A DNA stretch of 64,000 bases from Alphaproteobacteria bacterium (GTDB taxonomy: Bacteria > Pseudomonadota > Alphaproteobacteria > Bin65): assembly GCA_021776685.1 (NCBI GenBank), contig JAJFFJ010000004.1:1-64000 (forward strand). Direction: 5' to 3'. A model generated the notes under the pieces. The model was not told where the DNA came from. It was given only the letters and a program-made list of their open reading frames with translations, and did no database searches. This document shows, piece by piece, positions 24,482-32,000 of the stretch. How positions within the stretch are numbered: the first letter of the stretch is position 1; every line of letters starts with the position of its first letter. Both the position numbers and the translations under genes were made by a program.

Positions 24482-24509
24482 ATTGTGACGCCCAGACCCC
24501 GCCGGTCAA
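24482..24509 (-). promoter_or_regulatory. Candidate promoter of the nicXDC operon
   Basis: On the minus strand TTGACC (24509-24504) is followed after 16 nt by CACAAT (24487-24482). The predicted transcript would start near 24475 and leave a leader of about 40 nt before nicX. Confidence 0.35.
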
Positions 24510-24587
24510 GGCGCAAGCCTGTTTGTCAGCTGCCAAATCTGGCGCTACGTTGCGCATCCGAATTGGCGCGTGCAGGAGCAACCCCCT

Positions 24588-25370
24588 TTGACCGACCCGA
24601 GCTATAGCCTGATTCAACTGGCGCAGGCAGCAACCAAGACCCAACCTGCCGCAAAGGCTGCTGCGGATTCAGGCGGCCCGCTGGCACGTCTGTTCGATCT
24701 GGGCGGGCCCATTGTGGTGGTCCTCGTGGTCCTTTCGGTAATTGCCGTGACCATCGTGCTTGTCAAACTCTGGCAGTTCTATCGCGGGCGTCTCCTGCGT
24801 CACGCTTTCATCCGCCAGGCCCTGTCCAAATGGACCGCGGGAGAGCCGGACAGCGCGCTCGACATTCTCGCCAAATCCCGTAACCCCATTGCGCGCGTAT
24901 TGCAGACCGCCATGTCACACATGCTGTTCTCGGGCGGCGCAGAGACAACCGCGCGGGAAGAAGCCGGCCGCGTCGCAACGGACGAACTCAAGGGGCTCGG
25001 CTCCTACCTGCGGGGGCTCGAGTTGATCGCCGCGCTGGCGCCGCTGATTGGCCTCCTCGGCACGGTGGTCGGCATGATCATCGCGTTCCAGGACCTGCAG
25101 TCCACCGGTTCCCGCGCCGACCCTGGCATCCTTGCCGGCGGCATCTGGCAGGCGCTCCTGACGACGGCGGTGGGGCTGTCAATCGCTGTGGTTGTTTCCG
25201 GCATCCTAAGTGTTCTGGAAAGCGCCGTGGACCGTACCCATCACGCCATGGAAGATGCCCTTACGCGGGTGTTCACGGCCCCACCTCATTCCGGCGCGCC
25301 CTCAACTGCAAAGGCCCGCACCGGTCCGGCGCCGCCGGCGGAACCGCGCTTCGAAGGCGCGCCCTCCTGA
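24588..25370 (+). CDS. exbB: ExbB/MotA/TolQ-family proton channel protein
   Basis: About 260 residues with three hydrophobic segments (about 42-65, 150-175 and 195-220 from the TTG start). The hallmark GLELIAALAPLIGLLGTVVGMIIAF and the later GGIWQALLTTAVGLSIAVVVSGIL are typical of ExbB. I prefer TTG 24588 because AGGAG lies 9 nt upstream; a GTG at 24570 would start inside that region. ExbB pentamers with ExbD use the proton motive force to energise TonB in the inner membrane. It is first of four co-oriented genes. The C-terminal tail is Pro/Ala-rich. Confidence 0.88.
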   Translation: MTDPSYSLIQLAQAATKTQPAAKAAADSGGPLARLFDLGGPIVVVLVVLSVIAVTIVLVKLWQFYRGRLLRHAFIRQALSKWTAGEPDSALDILAKSRNPIARVLQTAMSHMLFSGGAETTAREEAGRVATDELKGLGSYLRGLELIAALAPLIGLLGTVVGMIIAFQDLQSTGSRADPGILAGGIWQALLTTAVGLSIAVVVSGILSVLESAVDRTHHAMEDALTRVFTAPPHSGAPSTAKARTGPAPPAEPRFEGAPS

Positions 25371-25406
25371 TGAACGACCTGAACCACACCGGGCGCCGGC
25401 GCTGAC

Positions 25407-25814
25407 ATGCAGATTACCCGCACACGACGTCCAGTCCGGGTGCTTTCCCTGACGCCGTTAATCGACGTGGTCTTCCTGTTGCTGATTTTCTTCATGTTGG
25501 CCACGACGTTTCTCGACACCCGGCGAGTGGACGTTTCCGTGCCAAGGATTGACGGAGGTGTCGGGGGTATCGCCGGCGCCTTCATGATCAGCATCCGCTC
25601 AAGCACCCAGTTGGAACTGAACGGACAAGCTGTGTCCCTTGAGCAAATTGAGGCGCGGGTCCGCACCCGGGTCCGGCAGAATCCTGGGCAGGTCTTTCAG
25701 GTATTCCCTGACAATGCTGTGCGCCTGCAGCGGGTGATGGACGTGCTCGACCGGATATCCAAGGCCGGCGGCCGGTCCGTGACCCTGGAACGCCAGGAGG
25801 CGGAGATCAAATGA
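25407..25814 (+). CDS. exbD: ExbD/TolR-family protein, first copy
   Basis: The 135-residue protein has a short cytoplasmic start, a single transmembrane helix (TPLIDVVFLLLIFFMLATTF, with the proton-path aspartate D21) and a periplasmic domain. It is the usual ExbD size. Its stop overlaps the next ExbD copy as ATGA, so the two are made together. The two ExbD proteins differ clearly outside the helix and may form a heteromeric stator with ExbB. Confidence 0.88.
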   Translation: MQITRTRRPVRVLSLTPLIDVVFLLLIFFMLATTFLDTRRVDVSVPRIDGGVGGIAGAFMISIRSSTQLELNGQAVSLEQIEARVRTRVRQNPGQVFQVFPDNAVRLQRVMDVLDRISKAGGRSVTLERQEAEIK

Positions 25815-26212
25815 AGCTGGCCCGCCCAAGCCGCAGGCGCCCGGCTGATTCCGTCACGCCCCTCATAAATGTCGTATTTCTGCTGCTGATTTTCTTCATG
25901 CTGACGGGAACGATTTCGCGGCCGGATCTGCTGGACATTCAACCGCCGAAGGCGAGTGCCGGAACCGATGAGGCGGCCGCCGGCGTGCGTATCCAGCTCT
26001 CCGCCGAGGGCCGTATGGCGATCGACAAGAAACGGATGACCCTGGACGAGGTAGCAGCGGCGGTCGCCCAGCGCCGGCTGGCAGAACCCACGGTCAAAAT
26101 TGTGATTGCGGCGGATGGAAAAGCAGAAGCAGGCAAGGTGCTGAATCTTCTGGATGCCCTTCGCCGTGCTGGTGTTGAACGCATCAGCCTCGCCACTGTC
26201 AGGCGGCGCTGA
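25811..26212 (+). CDS. exbD: ExbD/TolR-family protein, second copy
   Basis: The 133-residue protein has the same layout as the first copy: SVTPLINVVFLLLIFFMLTG is the membrane helix. The aspartate of the first copy is replaced here by asparagine (TPLIN instead of TPLID). Since that aspartate is the expected proton carrier, this copy may be the structural partner. It ends 2 nt before the tonB gene. Two ExbD genes per cluster are known in several proteobacteria. Confidence 0.86.
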   Translation: MKLARPSRRRPADSVTPLINVVFLLLIFFMLTGTISRPDLLDIQPPKASAGTDEAAAGVRIQLSAEGRMAIDKKRMTLDEVAAAVAQRRLAEPTVKIVIAADGKAEAGKVLNLLDALRRAGVERISLATVRRR

Positions 26213-26214
26213 TC

Positions 26215-27240
26215 ATGTCCCGTCCCGGGCTCCTGCTATGGCTGTCAGCCTTCGTGGTGGCGCTGATGCTGCATGGGGCGGTGCTCACATCGCTTTCGGT
26301 GAGCAGCCCGTCGCCCCCGGAAAAGAAACGGCCGGTCGAGATTCTTCTCAAGCCGAAGCCGAAACCCAAGCCAGTCACCAAACGCAAAGCGAAGCCAAAG
26401 CCAAAACCCAAACCAGCCGCCAAGCGCAAGGCGAAGCCCAAGCCAAAGGCAGCGCCGAAACCAATCAACAAGACCAAGCCCAAAGCAGCGGCGAAGGCGA
26501 AGACGGACCAGAAAACCGCCCCCAAGACGGCCAAGAAAACGCCGCCAAAAAAAGCGCAGTCGAAAATTCCGCCGAAGAAGGCCGCACCAAAGCCACCGAA
26601 GCAGGTGGCCAAGAAGCCCAAATCAACGCCGAAACCAGCAGAGAAGCCAGCCAAGAAAGCGCGCCCAAAACCGGAAAAACCGGTCGCTGAAAAACCAAAG
26701 CCCACGAAGAAAATTGACAAGGCGCCGCCCAAGCCAAGGGCCAAGCCAAAGCCCAAACCAAAACCTCAACTGGCCACACGGCCAGAGGAGCCGCGAACGC
26801 TGCCCAAGCTTGATCCCAAGAAACTGGCGCCCGTCGATTTGGGCCCCGCACCCAAGCGGCCGCGCACGCGTCCGCAGCCTCGCCCAAGACCACGCTCCCG
26901 CCGGGCCGGCCTCAAGCGGGGATCGGCCCGTGGCAGCGCGGCAAGCGTAATCCCCAACTATCTCTCAAATATTCAACGCCGCTTGCGTGCGCGGAAACAC
27001 TATCCAGCGGCGGCCAAAGCCGCCGGCATGACAGGTCAGGTAGTGGTGCAATTCCTGCTCGACGCCAGTGGGCGCGTCCGCGACTATCGAATTCGCGTCA
27101 GCTCAGGGCACAAGATCCTCGACAATGCCGCCATCATTACCCTGCTCAATGCCGCGCCATTTCCCCCCTTTCCATCGGAGATCAACCGGCCAGCCATCGT
27201 GCTGACGTTCCGGCTGGATTTCTCCAAGCCTGGAAAGTAA
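26215..27240 (+). CDS. tonB: TonB-family energy transducer
   Basis: The 341-residue protein has an N-terminal membrane anchor (LLLWLSAFVVALMLHGAVL). A very long periplasm-spanning Lys/Pro-rich segment (about residues 40-240, KPKPKP repeats) follows. The C-terminal TonB domain (YLSNIQRRLRARKHYPAAAKAAGMTGQVVVQFLLDASGRV) contains the YP motif and the GxVxVxFxxxxxGxV pattern. It links the ExbBD motor to outer-membrane receptors. The 200-residue linker is long for TonB. The repeat composition opens long false frames on both strands, which I leave out. Confidence 0.9.
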   Translation: MSRPGLLLWLSAFVVALMLHGAVLTSLSVSSPSPPEKKRPVEILLKPKPKPKPVTKRKAKPKPKPKPAAKRKAKPKPKAAPKPINKTKPKAAAKAKTDQKTAPKTAKKTPPKKAQSKIPPKKAAPKPPKQVAKKPKSTPKPAEKPAKKARPKPEKPVAEKPKPTKKIDKAPPKPRAKPKPKPKPQLATRPEEPRTLPKLDPKKLAPVDLGPAPKRPRTRPQPRPRPRSRRAGLKRGSARGSAASVIPNYLSNIQRRLRARKHYPAAAKAAGMTGQVVVQFLLDASGRVRDYRIRVSSGHKILDNAAIITLLNAAPFPPFPSEINRPAIVLTFRLDFSKPGK

Positions 27241-27325
27241 CCGCGGGACCACTTGACCCGCCCGGCGCAGGACTATCTTTTCATGTCAGAGCACAGAACC
27301 ATTGCGCGTCCACGGGAGAAATTTG

Positions 27326-28324
27326 ATGGGTCATCTCGACAACGGCCAATGGGTCGATGACTGGGGCATGGAAAAAAAGACCCTGGATGGCAAATTCCAG
27401 CGGGTGGACGCGGGCTTTCGCAACTGGGTGACGGCTGACGGCAGCGCCGGCCCCTCAGGTGAAGGCGGCTTCCCCGCCGCATCGGGGCGCTACCATCTTT
27501 ACGTCTCCTGGGCCTGCCCCTGGGCGCACCGGACGCTGATCTTCCGCGCTCTCAAGGGCCTGACGCCCCATATCACCGTCTCGGCAGTCCATTGGGAAAT
27601 GCACAGCGACGGCTGGACCTTCAAGGACGGGCCGGATGTGATCCCGGACGACGTGAATGGCTGCAATTTCATTTGGCAGGTCTATGCAAAGGCCAAACCG
27701 GACTATACCGGCCGGGCAAGCGTGCCAGTCCTGTGGGATCGGGAGCGGGAGACCATCGTCTCCAACGAATCGTCCGAAATCATCCGCATGTTTTACGGAG
27801 CCTTCGATGATCTCGATGGCGTCGACACCTCGATTGATTACTATCCCGAACACATGCGGGCGGAAATTGACCGGGTTAACGACCGTGTCTTCAACACTCT
27901 GAACAATGGCGTATACCGCTCCGGCTTTGCCATGACCCAAGACGCCTATATGGAGGCGGTCACCGAATTGTTCGACACGATGGAATGGCTGGAGGGGTTG
28001 CTGGCCGATCGACGCTATATCGCCGGCGATCAGGTGACTGAAGCGGACTGGCGTTTGTTCCCGACGCTGATCCGGTTTGACCCGGTCTACTTCGGCCACT
28101 TCAAATGCAATCGCAAACGGCTGATCGACTATCCGAACCTGTGGAACTACACGCGTGAGCTTTATCAGTGGCCGGGCCTCGCGGAGACCACTAACCATTT
28201 CCATATCAAGCACCACTATTACGCCAGCCACGTCACCGTAAATCCGACCCTGATTGTTCCCAAGGGTCCGGACATCGATTTTGACGCTCCGCACGATCGG
28301 GAGCGCCTGCCCAAGGCTGCGTAA
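27326..28324 (+). CDS. Glutathionyl-hydroquinone reductase (YqjG/PcpF-type GST), copy 1
   Basis: The 332-residue protein is longer than ordinary GSTs, as expected for the xi/omega class that reduces glutathionyl-hydroquinones. The nucleophilic C64 lies in SWACPWAHRT; other family marks are FRNWVTADGSAGPSGEGGF, LWDRERETIVSNESSEIIRM and the C-terminal ADWRLFPTLIRFDPVYFGHFKCN. A GGGAGAA site precedes ATG 27326. The enzyme restores hydroquinones from glutathione adducts, often in quinone or chlorophenol metabolism. A paralogue with C64 in the same frame lies at 30344. Confidence 0.92.
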   Translation: MGHLDNGQWVDDWGMEKKTLDGKFQRVDAGFRNWVTADGSAGPSGEGGFPAASGRYHLYVSWACPWAHRTLIFRALKGLTPHITVSAVHWEMHSDGWTFKDGPDVIPDDVNGCNFIWQVYAKAKPDYTGRASVPVLWDRERETIVSNESSEIIRMFYGAFDDLDGVDTSIDYYPEHMRAEIDRVNDRVFNTLNNGVYRSGFAMTQDAYMEAVTELFDTMEWLEGLLADRRYIAGDQVTEADWRLFPTLIRFDPVYFGHFKCNRKRLIDYPNLWNYTRELYQWPGLAETTNHFHIKHHYYASHVTVNPTLIVPKGPDIDFDAPHDRERLPKAA

Positions 28325-28341
28325 AACCGGTCTGCGGCACC

Positions 28342-28357
28342 TGTGATGGGGGTCACA
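28342..28357. promoter_or_regulatory. CRP/FNR-family binding site candidate TGTGA-N6-TCACA
   Basis: TGTGA and TCACA are separated by six bases, an exact match to the CRP core symmetry; flanking C and G extend the arms to six. It lies 18 nt past the copy 1 reductase stop and about 127 bp before the secreted hypothetical at 28485. A chance palindrome is possible. Confidence 0.35.
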
Positions 28358-28484
28358 GCTTGAGCCCGGTCACACTGCTAGGGTCGCGTATCTTCAAATT
28401 CGCTTTCGACCATAACCGGCGCCCGCTCTTCATTGAGCACCGGCATTCGCCGAAGCGATACGCAATCCTCCAGTGGAGCCTTAC

Positions 28485-29072
28485 ATGTCCCCTGACAGAT
28501 CTTTTCTGAAAACCATCCGTATCCTCGCCCTTCCCGCTTTGGCCGTCGTCGCCCTCGCAGCACCCGCTGCCGCCGACCGCGAATCACCCACCGACATTGC
28601 CTTCAACAAGGCCTGCGCCATCGGCTCAGGCGGCAAAGTGGTGCTCGGCTGGGGCACCTATCCCAGCCAGGACTATCGCAGTGCGCCAGTCTGGACCCGC
28701 AAACTGCCCCGCAAGATCCACGCGCTGCATCGGGTTTCCGTGCTGCGCCACAAAGGGCTGGTGCGCCTGGGCAAGCTGACCACAATCAGCCCATCCGGCG
28801 ACTGGACCCGGGTCAATCGCTATTGCTACCGCGCAGACGGCACCCTCGCCTACTCTTCGTCCACGCTTCGCACCACCTACGGCAACGTCAGAGTCTATGA
28901 CGTCGTTGCCTATAACCAGCAGGGGAAGGTGCTTCGCCGGACGCGCAAGATCTTCGACCTCAAGACCGGCAAGCTGCTCGGCAAGAAAGCGCGTGGTTTT
29001 CAGGAGCCGAAGCAAGTTGTCTTCAAAACCGCGAAGGCCTTTCGGAGCCATGTCAGCCCAGTCCTGAATTAG
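28485..29072 (+). CDS. Secreted hypothetical protein
   Basis: A 195-residue protein from ATG 28485 (GGAG at 28475). The N-terminus MSPDRSFLKTIRILALPALA leads into VVALAAPAAADRES, a clear Sec signal with an AxA cleavage site. The mature part is basic, with two cysteines (KACAIGS and NRYCYRA) that could form a disulfide. It is rich in beta-prone segments such as VRVYDVVAYNQQGKVLRRTRKIFDLKTG. I recognise no family. It lies between the two hydroquinone reductase paralogues. Confidence 0.65.
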   Translation: MSPDRSFLKTIRILALPALAVVALAAPAAADRESPTDIAFNKACAIGSGGKVVLGWGTYPSQDYRSAPVWTRKLPRKIHALHRVSVLRHKGLVRLGKLTTISPSGDWTRVNRYCYRADGTLAYSSSTLRTTYGNVRVYDVVAYNQQGKVLRRTRKIFDLKTGKLLGKKARGFQEPKQVVFKTAKAFRSHVSPVLN

Positions 29073-29103
29073 GGATCCGCTGGACCTCACAAACCGGAAT
29101 ACT

Positions 29104-29135
29104 CTGCAGCCGGGGGTTGACGCTCCCGGCTGCAG
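29104..29135. terminator. Strong 11-bp hairpin after the secreted hypothetical gene
   Basis: CTGCAGCCGGG pairs perfectly with CCCGGCTGCAG around a 10-nt loop, 32 nt past the stop at 29072. There is no T-run, so it may act as a 3' stabiliser rather than an intrinsic terminator. Confidence 0.4.
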
Positions 29136-29151
29136 ACGACGTCATTCTCAG
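29108..29151. repeat. Dispersed repeat, copy 1 (of 2)
   Basis: The 44-bp stretch shares the core GCCGGGGGTTGACGC and a similar flank (CCGGCTGC...GTCAT..CTCAG) with 30260-30304. Copy 2 lies directly upstream of the second hydroquinone reductase. Confidence 0.5.
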
Positions 29152-29377
29152 AAGGCGGCGTGAACGCCGCGGCGTGCCCCAGTCACCTGTACAGCGCGCT
29201 GGCGACAGGCGCCATGAATTGGATCGTGGGCGATTTGGATTGCCGGTCCGCAGATCCAGCGGCAGACCCAGCGATTGACGTTGCGGGTTTCGTTCCTACC
29301 CTCCACAATGCCGCCGTGGTCTCAGAGCCTGCGTGGCCCTTGCGATCTCAGTGCTTCGCCTGATGCTGACAATTCCG

Positions 29378-29423
29378 CGCGCCTTCGGCGCGACCGGATC
29401 CACGCGCCTTCGGCGCGACCGGA
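29378..29423. repeat. Tandem repeat of 21-bp palindromic units, period 25 bp
   Basis: The unit CGCGCCTTCGGCGCGACCGGA (one base longer than shown here is absent; positions 29378-29398 and 29403-29423) occurs twice without mismatch. Within each, CGCGCC and GGCGCG form a 6-bp stem over TTC. It lies 60-110 bp before the gene at 29486. Confidence 0.6.
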
Positions 29424-29485
29424 GCATCGACATCCTAACCGGCGCCGTCGGCCGGACGCACCGCGCCAGCAGGAGAATTGACGCC

Positions 29486-30049
29486 ATGAAACCTTCAATT
29501 TCGCGTATCCCGCACCCGTTGTCTCGTTTCGTCCGCCGCATGGCACAGGGGCTGGGCGTGAGGCTGGGCGTGGGGCTGGGCGTGGTTCTGGTTGGCTTGA
29601 CGTCGCCGCAATTGGCGTCGCCGGCGGCGTCCTTCATATGCTTCTCCCAAATGCTCCAGGTGTGCCGACTGACCTCTCCAAAGCATGGTCAGCGGGTGCG
29701 CGTTCCGCGGCGGCTCGATCGAGGCCTCCATAAAATTCACATGATCTTGTGTATCGGCACAAAGAAGCCGGGCGACGTGCTTCCTGTATGGGTCAAGGTC
29801 CGACATGACAAATCTTTCCAGGTGGAATGGGGCACGGCCCACCTCGTCGGCACCGAATTTGTGTTTGTGTTTCGCGGCAATGCAGGAGTCTGGGGCAATC
29901 TGCCCAGCACGGGGAAAGTGTTGACCAGCAAATACCCCCACGTTGTCAAGTTTCGTTCCAAAACTGGCACTTTACCAAATTGCATGAAAGAAATGGAGGA
30001 CTTTCGAAAGGAACTGGGCGTTGACTGGAACCAGCCTAGCAGGAACTGA
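29486..30049 (+). CDS. Secreted hypothetical protein
   Basis: The 187-residue protein starts at ATG 29486 after AGGAGA. A basic N-region is followed by the hydrophobic LGVRLGVGLGVVLVGLTSPQ, encoded by a CTGGGCGTG repeat at about 29560-29590. An ASPAAS cleavage region comes next. The mature part has four or more cysteines (FICFSQMLQVCRL, ILCIGTK, PNCMKE) and a beta-rich middle. The segment GRL/PSTGKVLTSKYPHVVKF is not matched to any family I know. It may be co-expressed with its reductase neighbours. An upstream frame extension to 29333 is rejected. Confidence 0.6.
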   Translation: MKPSISRIPHPLSRFVRRMAQGLGVRLGVGLGVVLVGLTSPQLASPAASFICFSQMLQVCRLTSPKHGQRVRVPRRLDRGLHKIHMILCIGTKKPGDVLPVWVKVRHDKSFQVEWGTAHLVGTEFVFVFRGNAGVWGNLPSTGKVLTSKYPHVVKFRSKTGTLPNCMKEMEDFRKELGVDWNQPSRN

Positions 30050-30259
30050 AACCAGCGCTGACGGCGCGGCCAGTCCGCGCGCATCGCCACCGATTGGGCG
30101 CCGCCATCACCCGATGCCAAGCCGAGTTGGGAACGTGGAATAACCCACAGCGGTGCGGAGAAATCAGCCCAGTGGGCTGTCTCCCGGGTGGCGAATTCGG
30201 CGCCGTGTCAGCCCGGTGCTGAACTGGATCGAGCCCCACCATCATTCTGTCGATTGCCC

Positions 30260-30304
30260 GGCCGGGGGTTGACGCCTCCGGCTGCGGCCTATGTCATCCC
30301 TCAG
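30260..30304. repeat. Dispersed repeat, copy 2, upstream of the second reductase
   Basis: Shares GCCGGGGGTTGACGC (30261-30275) and the flank CCGGCTGC...GTCAT.CCTCAG with 29108-29151. It ends 40 bp before the ATG at 30344 and may contain promoter or leader sequence. Confidence 0.5.
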
Positions 30305-30343
30305 GAGCGGACTTTGCCGTTCCATTCTGGAGGGACGAATTAC

Positions 30344-31339
30344 ATGGGCCAGATGATCGACGGTGTATGGCATACGGAAGACCTTCCCGTAGCCGACGCC
30401 AAGACCGGCGAGTTCAAGCGCAAGGCGTCAACCTTCCGCAATTGGATTACGCCTGACGGCAGCCCAGGTCCTTCAGGTGAGGGCGGCTTCGCCGCTGAAT
30501 CCGGGCGCTATCACCTTTACGTCTCGTGGAGTTGCCCGTGGGCCCACCGCACCCGACTGATGCGGACTCTCAAGGGATTGGAAGACCATATCGGTCTCTC
30601 CATTACCGCCACCCGCCGCAACGACGAAGGCTGGTATTTCATCGACGATGACGACGGCGCCCGCGACCATGTCTATGGCAAGACCGCAATTCACGAATTC
30701 TACAGTTGGGCCGACCCGACCTTCACCGGCAGGGTGACGGTACCGGTACTGTGGGACAAACAACGTGAGACGCTGGTCAACAACGAGAGCAGCGAAATCA
30801 TTCAGATGTTCAACAGCGCATTTGCAGGCCTGCCCGGCGTCTCGGATCTGGACCTCTATCCGGCCGACCTGCGCGGCGAGATCGACGCCGTCAACGACGA
30901 CATCTACGAGAACCTCAACAATGGTGTCTATCGCGCCGGATTTGCCGCTAACCAGGAAGCCTATGACGCTGCCGTGCCGCGCGTCTTCGCCTGCCTGGAC
31001 CGGCTGGAGGAACGTCTCGCGACACGCCGATATCTGTGCGGCGATCAGCAGACACTGGCGGACTGGCGCGCTTTCCCAACATTGGTGCGCTTCGACGCCT
31101 GCTATGTGGGCGCCTTCAAATGCAACCTGCGGCGGCTGGTGGACTACCCCAACCTGTGGGCTTACACCCGCGATCTCTATCAGTCCCACCCGGGTCTTGC
31201 CGAGAGCGTCCAGCCGGGGCTCTTCGCCTATGGCTACTACTCCCACGGCATCCGCAATCCGCTGGGGATCGTGCCGGTCGGCCCGGAGATCGATTTCACC
31301 GAACCCCACGGACGCGAAGCGTTGGCGCAAGCGGCCTAG
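30344..31339 (+). CDS. Glutathionyl-hydroquinone reductase, copy 2
   Basis: The 331-residue paralogue of the gene at 27326 has C64 again in SWSCPWAHRT and the same order of marks (FRNWITPDGSPGPSGEGGF, LWDKQRETLVNNESSEIIQM, ADWRAFPTLVRFDACYVGAFKCN). The two are plainly homologous yet well diverged at protein level, so the duplication is not recent. ATG 30344 follows GGAGGG at 30329-30334. A terminator directly follows it. Confidence 0.92.
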   Translation: MGQMIDGVWHTEDLPVADAKTGEFKRKASTFRNWITPDGSPGPSGEGGFAAESGRYHLYVSWSCPWAHRTRLMRTLKGLEDHIGLSITATRRNDEGWYFIDDDDGARDHVYGKTAIHEFYSWADPTFTGRVTVPVLWDKQRETLVNNESSEIIQMFNSAFAGLPGVSDLDLYPADLRGEIDAVNDDIYENLNNGVYRAGFAANQEAYDAAVPRVFACLDRLEERLATRRYLCGDQQTLADWRAFPTLVRFDACYVGAFKCNLRRLVDYPNLWAYTRDLYQSHPGLAESVQPGLFAYGYYSHGIRNPLGIVPVGPEIDFTEPHGREALAQAA

Positions 31340-31347
31340 ACCGCAGC

Positions 31348-31379
31348 AAAAAGGGCACCCCGTTTGGAGGTGCCCTTTT
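31348..31379. terminator. Intrinsic terminator, bidirectional
   Basis: A run of five A (31348-31352), then GGGCACC (31353-31359), a 9-nt loop, GGTGCCC (31369-31375) and TTTT. The A- and T-runs extend the stem and give a U-tract in both directions. It ends the copy 2 reductase and the minus-strand four-cysteine gene at 31418. Confidence 0.85.
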
Positions 31380-31417
31380 CACAATCGGGCGCCTAAGCCC
31401 GGAATTCCGGTCACCGT

Positions 31418-31690
31418 TTAACGGCCACCGCTGAAGCCACCGCAGGCGTGGGGTGCGCGCAAACGACAGATGGCCCGGTTGTTGGGCGACGGAATGCTCT
31501 GACGCTTGACGCAGCGCATGTAGGCCCGCCGGAAGCAGCTCATTGGACGCGTGCGTGGTTTCGGCATCCGACGATTGGATGCCGCCACGGGAGATACCGA
31601 CTGCTGGATCGTTTCAACCGTATCGGCGATGGACGCGGACGCGGGCACGAAGGCCAGAGCCGCAGCAAACAGTGCCATACGAAGTTTCAT
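31418..31690 (-). CDS. Small secreted cationic protein with four-cysteine pattern, copy A
   Basis: The 90-residue product has a Sec signal (MKLRMALFAAALAFVPASA). Its mature tail carries cysteines spaced C-x7-C-x14-C-x7-C (CFRRAYMRC...CRLRAPHAC), rich in arginine. A GAGAGAA ribosome-binding site precedes the ATG, as in copy B. The next gene upstream on the same strand shares the motif [FY]RRAYxxCVKR. No known family comes to mind. The four cysteines probably form two disulfides in the periplasm. Confidence 0.65.
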   Translation of the reverse strand: MKLRMALFAAALAFVPASASIADTVETIQQSVSPVAASNRRMPKPRTRPMSCFRRAYMRCVKRQSIPSPNNRAICRLRAPHACGGFSGGR

Positions 31691-31712
31691 TTCTCTCTCA
31701 GTGGTTCACCGC

Positions 31713-32000
31713 TCAGCCGCTGCGGCCGGGCAGCATCATCCGACAGAGACCACGCGCTCTGACGCGGCAGTAGCTGTACTTGCGGTGCCCACCCCCGACC
31801 CGTTTCACACAGGCCTGATAGGCGCGGCGATAGCACTGCACATACTGGCGACGGCTTAGCTGGGCAGTTTGCTTGGCTTTGCCAGGGATCGGTGTGAAGG
31901 CCGTAATTGCCGAGCCCGACTTGGACTCATTGGCGGCCGTTGCGGTAGTTGCGGACGCGGCCGCAAGCGCGGCGGCGACCAGAGCGACAGAAAGCTTCAT
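31713..32000 (-). CDS. Small secreted cationic protein with four-cysteine pattern, copy B
   Basis: The 95-residue paralogue of the gene at 31418 has the signal MKLSVALVAAALAAASATTA. The mature part has cysteines spaced C-x7-C-x13-C-x7-C (CYRRAYQAC...CRVRARGLC) and many Arg/Lys. ATG 32000 is chosen because a signal peptide follows it directly and GGAGAGAA precedes it; a longer frame to 32114 adds no signal. It is separated from copy A by only 22 nt, so one transcript is likely. Confidence 0.68.
   Translation of the reverse strand: MKLSVALVAAALAAASATTATAANESKSGSAITAFTPIPGKAKQTAQLSRRQYVQCYRRAYQACVKRVGGGHRKYSYCRVRARGLCRMMLPGRSG

Larger units (their letters stand above)
29073..29485. other. 413-bp intergenic region with hairpin and tandem repeats
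   Basis: No convincing gene; the 67-residue frame at 29160 lacks a ribosome-binding site and family features. The interval holds an 11-bp hairpin (29104-29135), part of a repeat shared with 30260-30304, and a 25-bp-period tandem repeat at 29378-29423. Confidence 0.5.

Noticed and set aside
26154-26690. A long second reading frame across the tonB linker
   Set aside because: The repetitive Lys/Pro codons of tonB create open frames in other phases; this one has no start signal or domain and overlaps the clear tonB frame.
29160-29363. Possible 67-residue gene
   Set aside because: GTG start without a ribosome-binding site, and no signal or motif.
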